Part shown: one piece after another, positions 17,089-24,585 of the stretch
How positions within the stretch are numbered: the stretch's first letter is position 1
Layout of the letters: each line of letters opens with the position of its first letter
Source: Nitrospirae bacterium MYbin6
GTDB taxonomy: Bacteria > Nitrospirota > Thermodesulfovibrionia > Thermodesulfovibrionales > Magnetobacteriaceae
DNA: 37,669 bases
Direction of reading: 5' to 3'
NCBI GenBank assembly: GCA_002753305.1
Contig: PEAC01000018.1
Location: 1 to 37,669 of the forward strand
The notes under the pieces: generated by a model
Seen by the model: only the letters and a program-made list of their open reading frames with translations
Databases searched by the model: none
What the model was told of the DNA's origin: nothing
Translations under genes and position numbers: made by a program

Positions 17089-18147
17089 TCAATCGGCAAT
17101 GATATCCCAGCAGAGCGGTGTGCCCTTATTTATGTCCACCTTTGCCCTCTTTCCCATGATTTCATTTAGATACCGCGGGTGAAGCCCGAAGCCCGGCCTT
17201 ATTGACCTGACATTGTCCACTGTAAACGGCTCAAGCGCCCGGATGTCCTTTACGGCAAAGAGTGAACGGGCGTGTTCTCTGCTTTTCCCCACCCTTTCAG
17301 ACAGGGTATAATCAGCCCTTCCGAGGGATATTTCCACTTCTCTGACGGCCTTCACCATGGCGGCAAATTCGCCGGGGCCAAGGGAAAAGGCCGCGTCCGG
17401 CCCTCCAATGGCCTTATCCAGAATAAAATGTTTTTCAATAATCGCTGCCCCAAGCGCCGCTGCCGCAATGGCCGCCGTAATGCCCGCCGTATGGTCAGAA
17501 AGCCCCGGCACTACGCCAAAGCGCTCCGCAAGATAGGGCATCGCCCTCAGATTCAGCTCCTCAGGCGGTGTTGGATACACGGAGGCGCATTTCAATAGCG
17601 CAATCTCATTGTTGCCCGTCTCTCTGATGGCCGCCACGGCCTCCTCTATGTCGGATAGCTCGGCAATGCCGGTTGAGATAATGATGGGCTTACCCTTTGA
17701 GGCCGTGTACTGGAGCAGTGCGGTGTCGGTTATTTCAAATGACGCAATCTTATAAGCCGGTGCGTCCATCGAATCAAGATAGTCCACCGCGGTCTTGTCA
17801 AATGGCGACGAGAAACATATAAGGCCAAGCCCCATGGCCAGGTCTCTGAGGCGCGGATACCAATCCCACGGCGTGGCGGCCTCCGTGTAGAGCCGGTAGA
17901 GGGTCTTACCATCCCATATTGTGCCCTGGACTATTTTAAAACACTCGCAATCGGAGTCCATTGTTATCGTATCCGGGCGATAGGTCTGAAGCTTGACGGC
18001 ATCTGCCCCTGCCGCCGCCATAGCCTTAATCGTCTCTTCAGCAATGGAGAAGTCCTGTGCGTGGTTGGCCGACAGCTCGGCAACTATGAAGACCGGGGCG
18101 CCGTCGCCGATTTTCCTGTTATTTATCGTTATTGATGGCATAGCCAT
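17089..18147 (-). CDS. pseI: Pseudaminic-acid-type synthase (NeuB family)
   Basis: This 352-residue TIM-barrel enzyme condenses phosphoenolpyruvate with a six-carbon 2,4-diacetamido sugar to make a nine-carbon nonulosonic acid. IVAELSANHAQDF, AVKLQTYRPDT, SSPFDKTAVDYLD, YKIASFEITD, IISTGIAE and PGLSDHT are NeuB-family motifs. TIWDGKTLYRLYTEAATPWDW favours the PseI subgroup over sialic or legionaminic synthases. An SAF (antifreeze-like) domain follows after about residue 285. GGAG sits seven bases before the ATG, supporting this start. It overlaps the HAD gene by 29 bases. Confidence 0.88.
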   Translation of the reverse strand: MAMPSITINNRKIGDGAPVFIVAELSANHAQDFSIAEETIKAMAAAGADAVKLQTYRPDTITMDSDCECFKIVQGTIWDGKTLYRLYTEAATPWDWYPRLRDLAMGLGLICFSSPFDKTAVDYLDSMDAPAYKIASFEITDTALLQYTASKGKPIIISTGIAELSDIEEAVAAIRETGNNEIALLKCASVYPTPPEELNLRAMPYLAERFGVVPGLSDHTAGITAAIAAAALGAAIIEKHFILDKAIGGPDAAFSLGPGEFAAMVKAVREVEISLGRADYTLSERVGKSREHARSLFAVKDIRALEPFTVDNVRSIRPGFGLHPRYLNEIMGKRAKVDINKGTPLCWDIIAD

Positions 18148-18814
18148 ATGTTACTCCAAAATATTCCGATAGAGTGTTAATAATAGTTTGGGCGGCGTAT
18201 CCCTGCCCCGCGTCTCTGGCAATGGCGCCTTCGCGTATTATCTGTACACTTTTCATGCCCAGGGCATTGGGGGCATGAAAGTCCTTTAACGGGTCATCCC
18301 CCACATAGACGCTCTCACGCGCTGTGGTGCCCAGGATTTGAAGCGCCATTTTAAAGGGCACCGGCGATGGTTTCCAGTAGGGCCTTCCAATGGCATCGGT
18401 ATATATGACTACGTCAAACAGCCCATATATCCCCAGGGCGGCAACCTTATTTTGCTGCACAACCGCCATGCCGTCGGTTATCAGGCCCGTCTTCACTCCG
18501 GCGGCGCGCAGACCCTTCAGAACAGGTATGGCCTCCTCATATGTGTGAATATCAGGCCGGTGCGTGCGATATATATATACGAGATAGTGAACCATTGCCT
18601 CGTCTGATATATCAAGGGCGTTGAGGAGCCTGTCAAATATCTTTCCGCGCCCGAAGGCCCTAAGTATATCCATCGTCTTGTCAAAGATAATTTCCTCGTT
18701 AAACCCATAGTGTTCGCTTAAAAACCCCGCGACGGCCATAAACCCGCTCTCGACAAAGTCCATTTCCCTGTAGAGTGTGTCGTCAAGGTCAAAGAGCGCC
18801 GCCGCAACTGTCAT
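18119..18814 (-). CDS. HAD-superfamily hydrolase (subfamily IA-like)
   Basis: This 231-residue protein has the HAD core: FDLDDTLY with nucleophile and acid/base aspartates near residues 9 and 11, LITDGM (motif II), KPSPVPFKMAL (motif III Lys) and VYVGDDPLKDF (motif IV). It is probably a phosphatase for a sugar phosphate. A PseI reaction releases no 9-phosphate, so this HAD is not needed for the standard pseudaminate route and points to a variant step. Its ATG overlaps the ATP-grasp gene stop (ATGA). Confidence 0.85.
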   Translation of the reverse strand: MTVAAALFDLDDTLYREMDFVESGFMAVAGFLSEHYGFNEEIIFDKTMDILRAFGRGKIFDRLLNALDISDEAMVHYLVYIYRTHRPDIHTYEEAIPVLKGLRAAGVKTGLITDGMAVVQQNKVAALGIYGLFDVVIYTDAIGRPYWKPSPVPFKMALQILGTTARESVYVGDDPLKDFHAPNALGMKSVQIIREGAIARDAGQGYAAQTIINTLSEYFGVTYGYAINNDK

Positions 18815-19809
18815 TTTTTCGCCTTCGTATGCGCAATGTCCCCAAAAAACGAGGCGTCGTGATACATCTCGTCCGTGTATCTGAGCATATAGAGGCCGTC
18901 TTTGAACTCTCCAATAGCGGGACTTAACTTTTCGCCATTCAGGAGTTTAATCAAATGGCGCGGCGTATCTGCCCCGGCAGCAATCCCTAACGATGCACCG
19001 CCGCCATAGCGCGGGTTTACCTCTATGAACTTAACCTTGCCGCCATCTAAAAAACACTGAATTGTATTATGCCCGACTAGTCCCAGCAGCTCAGAAAGCC
19101 TTGCCGCCTCTGATATGAGCAGTGGATTGTTTACCGTCTTGCCGACAAACGACTCGCCGCCAAAGACCCCAATCCTCAGGCGCGGCACAACGGAGAGTAC
19201 CTGCCGCGAAAAATCGGCAAATAAGTCTATCGTATACTCGTCTTCCCTCACGTATTCCTGAACAATGGCCTCTGGCACGGCCTTAAGCGCGTATCGCAGC
19301 GCGTCTTCGTTGTCAATGCGCATGGTCTTAGCGCCCCCCTTTCCAAAACGGGGCTTTGCAAAGGCCGGATACCTTATGCACTCCAGGGCCGCGCCTTCAG
19401 GGGAAATGTTATAAATTTGCGGGATGCCTATTCCCTGAGACAGACAAAAGTTCACAAATAGCCTTTTATCCTGGCAGAGGGCAACAGTCTCTGGAGACGC
19501 CACCATAATAGTAGTCCCGCTGGAGCAGAAACTCTCCCTTGCGGCCGCCAACACGGGGAGTTCTTCGTCCCTTGTCGGCACTATCAGCTTTATCTTGTGA
19601 GCCTTGCAGAGCTTTATAAGCGTTTTAATGAATTCAGGGTCGTTGTCCGGCGGGAGGAGGAAGTGGCCGTCTGCCGCGTAAAGGGCCGGGCAGAGGGGAT
19701 TAATGTCTGCGGCGTAGACCTTGCCTCCTCCGCCTTCCTTTTCGATGGCATCTTTAAAGCACTTTACGAGGGTTACCTTTTTTGACGCGCTTGTAATCAG
19801 TACATTCAT
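18811..19809 (-). CDS. ATP-grasp carboxylate-amine ligase (carbamoyl-phosphate-synthase-like)
   Basis: This 332-residue protein has an N-terminal Rossmann-like preATP-grasp region (MNVLITSASKKVTLVKCF) and an ATP-grasp fold. Visible elements are the lysine-containing FAKPRFGKGGAKTM loop, VQEYVREDEYTIDLF and the metal site FIEVNPRYGGGASLG. Enzymes of this type join an acid to an amine or phosphate through an acyl-phosphate. Between pseG/SDR and HAD/pseI, it may add an amino-acyl or amide group to the sugar or its nucleotide (inference). It overlaps both neighbours by four bases. Confidence 0.82.
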   Translation of the reverse strand: MNVLITSASKKVTLVKCFKDAIEKEGGGGKVYAADINPLCPALYAADGHFLLPPDNDPEFIKTLIKLCKAHKIKLIVPTRDEELPVLAAARESFCSSGTTIMVASPETVALCQDKRLFVNFCLSQGIGIPQIYNISPEGAALECIRYPAFAKPRFGKGGAKTMRIDNEDALRYALKAVPEAIVQEYVREDEYTIDLFADFSRQVLSVVPRLRIGVFGGESFVGKTVNNPLLISEAARLSELLGLVGHNTIQCFLDGGKVKFIEVNPRYGGGASLGIAAGADTPRHLIKLLNGEKLSPAIGEFKDGLYMLRYTDEMYHDASFFGDIAHTKAKK

Positions 19810-20765
19810 GGGGCGGCCTGTGAGAGTCCCCGCTCATATTCGATTACCCTGCCTATACCCTCGGTAAGGGTCGTCCGGGGTGCCCACCCTGTGAGATTTC
19901 TTAGCAGCCCGATGTCTGCCGTGCTGTTTTCATAGTCTTCAAGCCTGGCGCGGCCGGTTATTTTTATATCAATAAACGAGGCAAGGGCGGTTAAGACGTC
20001 CTCAACGCTATGGCTCTGGCCTGAGCCGAGGTTTATAACGCCTTCGGCATTTTCAGCCACGGCAAGCCTCAGGAGACCCTCGGCCACGTCGCGGGCACAT
20101 ATATAGTCAAAACGGTTATCTATGTTATAGACATCAAGCGGCTTGGAGTTCAGGGCCGACCTGATCCATCGTGATATAACGTCTCTGGAGCCTCGGCCAT
20201 AGACCCGGTAAATCCTCGCGTAGACGGTTTTGAGAGACGGCCTAAGGTACTCCCTGATGAAATCAAGCTCTCTCTCAGTGTAGTATTTCGAGGCGCCTGT
20301 GATGTTGCGCGGGGCTGCCGGGGCGTCTTCTCGAAGGTAAACCGGGGCGTGCCGTAAGGAGCTTGACATATAGAGTGCCGGGGAATATATAAGATATGAC
20401 GAGGCAAACACAAAGGCTCGCAAGGTATCAATCCGGCGCGCGGCATCAACGGCCCTGTGGCTCATAAGTGTGTTGTCTGTCCAGTTGACGTTCCAGAACT
20501 CCGGCGATTCCTTTGAGCGCTCAAAGGCAGCGGCAAGGTGGAAAAATATCTCCGGGCGAAAGTCAATTATCTCATCAATTGGGTCAGCAGCAAGGTCTTT
20601 GACTATGTGGGTTATGCCCGTTAAATTAAAATCTTCGGGCAGCGGTTTTTTATCTAATGATATAACAGTCCCCTCTGCCTCCCGCAAAATAGCCAGGAGT
20701 TCACGGCCAATCACACCGGCCCCTCCGGTTACCACAACGCGCGCACCCTTCAAATCTGATTTCAC
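19806..20765 (-). CDS. NAD-dependent epimerase/dehydratase-like SDR lacking the catalytic Tyr
   Basis: This 319-residue extended SDR has the cofactor motif VVVTGGAGVIGREL, and the later motif FDYICARDVAEGLL is typical of nucleotide-sugar epimerases. At the active-site YxxxK the sequence reads ITGASKYYTE, so Tyr is replaced by Thr (T156, K160 in this numbering), which should impair classical hydride chemistry. I start it at the GTG at 20765 because GAGGATG lies eight bases before it. The ATG at 20804 would add 13 residues inside pseG that do not fit the fold. Its stop overlaps the ATP-grasp start by four bases. It could be a binding protein or a diverged epimerase. Confidence 0.8.
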   Translation of the reverse strand: MKSDLKGARVVVTGGAGVIGRELLAILREAEGTVISLDKKPLPEDFNLTGITHIVKDLAADPIDEIIDFRPEIFFHLAAAFERSKESPEFWNVNWTDNTLMSHRAVDAARRIDTLRAFVFASSYLIYSPALYMSSSLRHAPVYLREDAPAAPRNITGASKYYTERELDFIREYLRPSLKTVYARIYRVYGRGSRDVISRWIRSALNSKPLDVYNIDNRFDYICARDVAEGLLRLAVAENAEGVINLGSGQSHSVEDVLTALASFIDIKITGRARLEDYENSTADIGLLRNLTGWAPRTTLTEGIGRVIEYERGLSQAAP

Positions 20766-20775
20766 ATTAGCATCC

Positions 20776-21774
20776 TCATAATAGTTTATCTTCCGCCATC
20801 GCATCTAACACCCTGTTGCGGCCATACCCATCGACAATTCTTTGTCCAAGCCGGGACATCTCCTTTCGCAGCTTCCAGTTTGTTAATAATTTTAACAGAT
20901 TATCCCTGATTTCGTCTTCAGTAGTACCCTCAAACCATCCCGTATCGATAAATAATCCAAGCCTGTTTAAGCCTTCAACTAAGTAGTCCTCAATTGGGGC
21001 AATCCTGCCGACAACACTTGGGACACCCATAAAGGCAAGCTCCCACACGGTAGTGCCCCCAGATGTGACAGCAATGTCCTGGGAGGCCATCACTGAGGCC
21101 ATATTGGTTATACTTTGTAAGATTGTTACCGGGGCAGTGGCCCTTATCTTTTTTATTGATTCGATGTTAGGGTTTCCCGCGCCCACCACTACGGTTATAT
21201 TAATATTATTTATATCTTTAACGGAGGATAAGACCTTTTGAGTGAAATTTTCCCTGTCGGCCCCGCCTAGCGTTATCAGGAGGTTTACGCATTTGTCCGT
21301 GATAATTTTTTCGACGCCGCAGTATTGGATAAACTCACGCCTGAGGAGGGTATACTCAGGCCCCAGGAGGAGCTTAGTGCCGGGGCCGTGGTTGTAAGTG
21401 AGGCTCTCCGCGTGGAGGTTCTGGTTTAAGACGATTGCGCCGTGGTAGAAGTCGATGGCCGCCATGTCGTCGATTATAAGCAATTTATAACCCGCGTCTT
21501 GCAAGGACTTATGAAAGCGGCTGCCAAAGGCGACGCCGTCGGCAACGCCCCAGCAGTTCTTATATGGCGGCATGACGGTGTCCGACAGGCCGTTAAGGGG
21601 CAAGACCTCAAACTTTTCATCCGAAAGACGGCTGATAAGGCTGGCCGCCTCACAGTACGTGGTAAAGACAACGCGCCAGCCCCTGTCCACGCAAGACTGC
21701 CCAAGGGCCAGGCATCGCATCAGATGCCCCGTACCGATTTCGGGGTACGCGTCAGCTCGAATTATAACATCCAC
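20776..21774 (-). CDS. pseG: PseG-like UDP-sugar hydrolase
   Basis: This 332-residue GT-B-fold protein resembles PseG, which removes UDP from UDP-2,4-diacetamido-2,4,6-trideoxy-beta-L-altrose before PseI acts. The N-terminal RADAYPEIGTGHLMRCLALG contains the catalytic His at position 17, as in PseG. GGADRENF and VTSGGTTVWELAFMGVPS are the nucleotide-binding motifs. The start appears to be GTG with no ribosome-binding site, six bases after the coiled-coil gene stop, so it may be coupled to that gene. The partner genes pseB, pseC, pseF and pseH are not in the window. Confidence 0.87.
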   Translation of the reverse strand: MDVIIRADAYPEIGTGHLMRCLALGQSCVDRGWRVVFTTYCEAASLISRLSDEKFEVLPLNGLSDTVMPPYKNCWGVADGVAFGSRFHKSLQDAGYKLLIIDDMAAIDFYHGAIVLNQNLHAESLTYNHGPGTKLLLGPEYTLLRREFIQYCGVEKIITDKCVNLLITLGGADRENFTQKVLSSVKDINNINITVVVGAGNPNIESIKKIRATAPVTILQSITNMASVMASQDIAVTSGGTTVWELAFMGVPSVVGRIAPIEDYLVEGLNRLGLFIDTGWFEGTTEDEIRDNLLKLLTNWKLRKEMSRLGQRIVDGYGRNRVLDAMAEDKLL

Positions 21775-21780
21775 TGGGGA

Positions 21781-22110
21781 TTATTTTACAAAGAATTTAA
21801 GCAGCGCAACCAACACGGCAGTTTGTCCTATCCAAAAGAGGAACATCCACTTGATTATCTCGGCTTTATTGTTGGAAGCGTCAGCGCGCAATTTCTCTAT
21901 CTCAACCCGTAACTCAACCCGCAATTTCTCCATTTCAAGCCGTAATGTGCCTGAAACTTCATATAGACGGCGTTCAAACCGCTCTTCAGCGATGGCGATA
22001 GCATCTTTCCTTGCGCCTATGTCTATATCGTTGATAAGCGCGGCAAAGTCTTCACTGGCTTCGTCTCCGAGCCTCTCCCTGATGGAACGAGGTATCGTTA
22101 TCACGCTCAT
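21781..22110 (-). CDS. Small coiled-coil protein with C-terminal membrane anchor
   Basis: The 109 residues begin with a conserved-looking head (MSVITIPRSIRERLGDEASE). A long charged helix follows at about residues 20-85, with repeated segments such as EMEKLRVELRVEIEKLR, then one hydrophobic helix (IIKWMFLFWIGQTAVLVALL) near the C terminus. I associate this layout with small DUF1640/LA_3696-type proteins that occur in several copies in some environmental bacteria. No enzymatic motif is seen. It is most likely an oligomeric coiled-coil anchored in the inner membrane, function unknown. It lies between the radC-like gene and pseG. Confidence 0.75.
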   Translation of the reverse strand: MSVITIPRSIRERLGDEASEDFAALINDIDIGARKDAIAIAEERFERRLYEVSGTLRLEMEKLRVELRVEIEKLRADASNNKAEIIKWMFLFWIGQTAVLVALLKFFVK

Positions 22111-22116
22111 AGGGAT

Positions 22117-22122
22117 ATTATA
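22117..22122 (-). promoter_or_regulatory. Consensus -10 box next to the coiled-coil gene start
   Basis: TATAAT on the minus strand is followed by six bases and then the ATG at 22110. No Shine-Dalgarno sequence is present. A weak -35 candidate, TTCTAT, lies 17 bases upstream. The geometry suggests a leaderless transcript, as for the cytochrome b gene. Confidence 0.4.
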
Positions 22123-22204
22123 TCATGGCCCATAAGAAAATAGAAACGTTGGCAACAGTGGCATATTTATTAAACAAGCTCAAGGCCATCTGCACACCGG
22201 CAGA

Positions 22205-22849
22205 TTAATCTTCGTCGACCTCAAGGCCCTTAATTCTGTATTTATTATCGAAAATAATCCTGATATTGTCTTCCTGGCTCATGTACAAATAGCCGTAGCC
22301 GTCAATTTTGTCGTACACACACAGGCTGCAATCCTCAATATCCTTGTTTAAACCCTTAAGGGTTTCCACGCAGTTTTTGTTATTCAGGCACTTTTTGATC
22401 AGGGTTTCAATCATGTGGCGTTTGGAGGGCATGATATATCGTACCCTGTTTTCGATACTGTATATTTCGCCGTCTCCGATTATGAGATGGTCATGGAATT
22501 TGATACTTATTTGTTTTGCAAAGGCCTTTACGCTGTCAGTGATCCGGATATCGTCCTCGCTTGGGCGTACCTTGCCGCCCGTGTGGTTGTGGACTAAAAT
22601 TATCGCGGCAGTATTGTTAAGGCATGCGGTTTTAAAGACCTCCCGAAGCGTAATGTTACATACGTTCAGAGAACCTATGGCCAGGATCTCCTTACCAAGG
22701 TACGTGTTATTAGTATCGAGGTGGATGGCAAAGAGATTTTCCCTGTCCTCCCTGGAGATATAACTCATGAGATTATAGACATCGCCGGGGGAAGAGATAA
22801 TCTTGCCCCCTGGCGATGAACGCCCGACTCGCACAACCTTTAAGTACAT
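22205..22849 (-). CDS. RadC-like JAB/MPN-domain protein with extra C-terminal region
   Basis: The first about 145 of 214 residues form a RadC-type JAMM domain. The metal-binding motif is VHNHTGGKVRPSEDD (H87, H89, S97, D100), preceded by the typical TLREVFKTACLNNTAAIIL. The N-terminal helix-hairpin-helix of full RadC/YicR proteins is missing. A 70-residue tail with several cysteines (C174, C188, C195, C198) follows and is not part of the family. A repair role for RadC is not established, and short versions often lie on mobile or accessory DNA. GGAAGG precedes the ATG, and a sigma54 promoter lies about 65 bases upstream. Confidence 0.8.
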   Translation of the reverse strand: MYLKVVRVGRSSPGGKIISSPGDVYNLMSYISREDRENLFAIHLDTNNTYLGKEILAIGSLNVCNITLREVFKTACLNNTAAIILVHNHTGGKVRPSEDDIRITDSVKAFAKQISIKFHDHLIIGDGEIYSIENRVRYIMPSKRHMIETLIKKCLNNKNCVETLKGLNKDIEDCSLCVYDKIDGYGYLYMSQEDNIRIIFDNKYRIKGLEVDED

Positions 22850-22913
22850 AACACACCTTCCCTAAAAAAGACACGGCGCAGTAATAATAGTTATAAACTG
22901 CATAGTATATAAA

Positions 22914-22930
22914 AGCAATATTTATGCCAT
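22914..22930 (-). promoter_or_regulatory. Sigma54 (-24/-12) promoter upstream of the radC-like gene
   Basis: The minus strand reads TGGCATAAATATTGCT, with GG (22928-22927) and GC (22916-22915) separated by exactly ten bases, the RpoN geometry. It matches the kamA promoter at 15 of 16 positions. The predicted start of transcription near 22903 gives a leader of about 54 bases. The rest of the 22850-23110 gap holds two copies of TAGTACT 68 bases apart and no gene, but no full copy of the dyad found near kamA. Confidence 0.7.
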
Positions 22931-23110
22931 ATGTAAAATAGTTATATATCAATGGTTTATCTTAAGCAATGGCGGCTGACAAATGGTATAGTACTCCATA
23001 TATATGTATTGCACACCATACTGGCAGGCGGTTGTCCGCACAATAAGTCCGCGGGATAGTACTAAGCCTGGCCTTATTTGGAATATTTTTCAGAATTGGA
23101 ATATAATTCA

Positions 23111-23611
23111 TTACAGGGTAATTTTCATAAACACTGCCTTATCGTCGTTTTCCGCGTAGTAGTGCGGCACTGTGGCAACATGGGCGTAGCCGTGCCTTAT
23201 GTATAGCTCACGCGCGGGTTTATATATCTCTTTCGCAGACGTTTCTATGTAAATAAATCTGCCGCCCTCTGCGATTATGTGCCTTTGGGCCTCATTCATT
23301 AACAGCCCGGCAACCCCTTGGCCCTGCATGTCTTTTTCTACTGCTATCCAGTAGATGTCATATCCTGCCTCTGTCATCGTTATCGGGCCGTAGCATATGT
23401 AGCCAATAGGGGGGCCGTCGCACTCTGCGAATATGAATTTGTATTCGCTTTGCTCTTTTTTTGTGAGATTATCTTCGAGCAGCTCAAGCGCTACAGTTAT
23501 TTCCCGCGGATGGAATACGCCTGTCGAATCAAGTATTTGACTTATCGCGGCAATGTCGGAGTGTTTGGCCGTGGTTCTTGTTATAATTGATTGGCCGTTT
23601 TGGTCTTTCAC
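23111..23611 (-). CDS. GNAT-family N-acetyltransferase of the kamA operon
   Basis: This 166-residue single-domain GNAT has the acetyl-CoA pyrophosphate loop VEKDMQGQGVAGLLMNEAQ (Q/R-x-x-G-x-A) and the C-terminal ARELYIRHGYAHVATVPHYY. It is the last of four overlapping genes beginning with kamA, and its start overlaps the preceding ligase stop by four bases. In archaea and some bacteria a GNAT (AblB) acetylates beta-lysine made by a lysine 2,3-aminomutase. That protein is longer, so a parallel function is an inference from context only. Confidence 0.88.
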   Translation of the reverse strand: MKDQNGQSIITRTTAKHSDIAAISQILDSTGVFHPREITVALELLEDNLTKKEQSEYKFIFAECDGPPIGYICYGPITMTEAGYDIYWIAVEKDMQGQGVAGLLMNEAQRHIIAEGGRFIYIETSAKEIYKPARELYIRHGYAHVATVPHYYAENDDKAVFMKITL

Positions 23612-24585
23612 TTTCTTAGCGCCGCCTCGATTATCGAGTTAACCACAGCGGTTTCTGTGTAGCCGGCTTCTCTGGCTGCCGCCATGTAGCCGGAATCATG
23701 CGATATGCAGGGATTGGCGTTTACCTCAATGGCGTATGCCCTCGCGGATTCATCCACCCGAAAGTCAACCCGTCCATATCCCCTCAGGCCAAATGCGCGC
23801 CAGCAGCTTAAGGCTATGCGTTTGACATACTCTGTGTCAATGCCAGGAGGGTTAAACTGCCTTGGCGTGTTGTTGTACTCGAACGCGCGCGGAAGCCATT
23901 TTGCCGCATAATTAACTATTTTGGGTTTATCCTCAGGCCAGTCCTGAAATACTATTTCGGCAGCCGGGAGGGCTTCTATCTTGCCGTTGCCGTGGTCGAG
24001 CATGGAGACATTTAGTTCTCTGCCTGTAATAAATTCCTCTATCAGGAGCGGCTGCTTGTGTGTTGCGTAGGCCTCGGGAAGCGATTTCAGGAGACTTTCA
24101 CGGTCTGTAAATATTGAGGTGTCATCGATTCCAACTGAGGCATCCTCACATGAGGGCTTTACGATGTAATGGCAGTGCGGCCTCAGGGGCGGGACGGCAC
24201 CGTCAAAAACATGCCACCCGGGCGTCGGAATTGAGCACGCCCTCATTATGGATTTGGCGGTAATCTTATTTGTGGTTGTCAACAGGGTATCATACGGGCA
24301 ACCCGTATATGGAAAACCGGCAAGCTCCAATAACCCTGAAAATGCCGGAAACAGCCGCTGCCCCCGTGGGTGGCTCTCGACCAGATTAAATACCAGCGTG
24401 GGGGAGTACTCTGACATCTGCCCAAGAAATTCATATAGCTCCGTCAGGCTGTCCCCAGGGGTAAATATCTTATGGCTGAAGTTGAGCGCTTGCAGCGCGC
24501 CGGTTACGAGGCTGGCCTGGCCAAGGAGATCCTCGGAGTCCGGCCTTCCCTGAAGGATTTCCTCATGAACAATTGCTACGTTCAC
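23608..24585 (-). CDS. D-Ala-D-Ala-ligase-like ATP-grasp enzyme A
   Basis: The 325 residues have the Ddl-type layout: an N-terminal domain (VFNLVESHPRGQ replaces the usual HGxxGEDG loop), a central ATP-grasp with IVKPSCEDASVGID and LLIEEFITGRELNVSML, and the metal site GRVDFRVDESARAYAIEVNANP. This family joins two amino acids or an amino acid and an acid using ATP. It is encoded with a second, different ligase (overlap 23 bases), kamA and a GNAT, so cell-wall D-Ala-D-Ala synthesis is less likely than a peptide or amide built on beta-lysine (inference). Confidence 0.85.
   Translation of the reverse strand: MNVAIVHEEILQGRPDSEDLLGQASLVTGALQALNFSHKIFTPGDSLTELYEFLGQMSEYSPTLVFNLVESHPRGQRLFPAFSGLLELAGFPYTGCPYDTLLTTTNKITAKSIMRACSIPTPGWHVFDGAVPPLRPHCHYIVKPSCEDASVGIDDTSIFTDRESLLKSLPEAYATHKQPLLIEEFITGRELNVSMLDHGNGKIEALPAAEIVFQDWPEDKPKIVNYAAKWLPRAFEYNNTPRQFNPPGIDTEYVKRIALSCWRAFGLRGYGRVDFRVDESARAYAIEVNANPCISHDSGYMAAAREAGYTETAVVNSIIEAALRK

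Noticed and set aside
21442..22135. Overlapping plus-strand open frames of 156 and 187 codons opposite pseG and the coiled-coil gene
   Set aside because: They are antisense to genes with clear family motifs and show no domain of their own.
22850..23110. Terminator or small RNA between the GNAT gene and radC
   Set aside because: Only short hairpins (for example GCGG-ACAA-CCGC) without T-runs are visible, not enough to call either.
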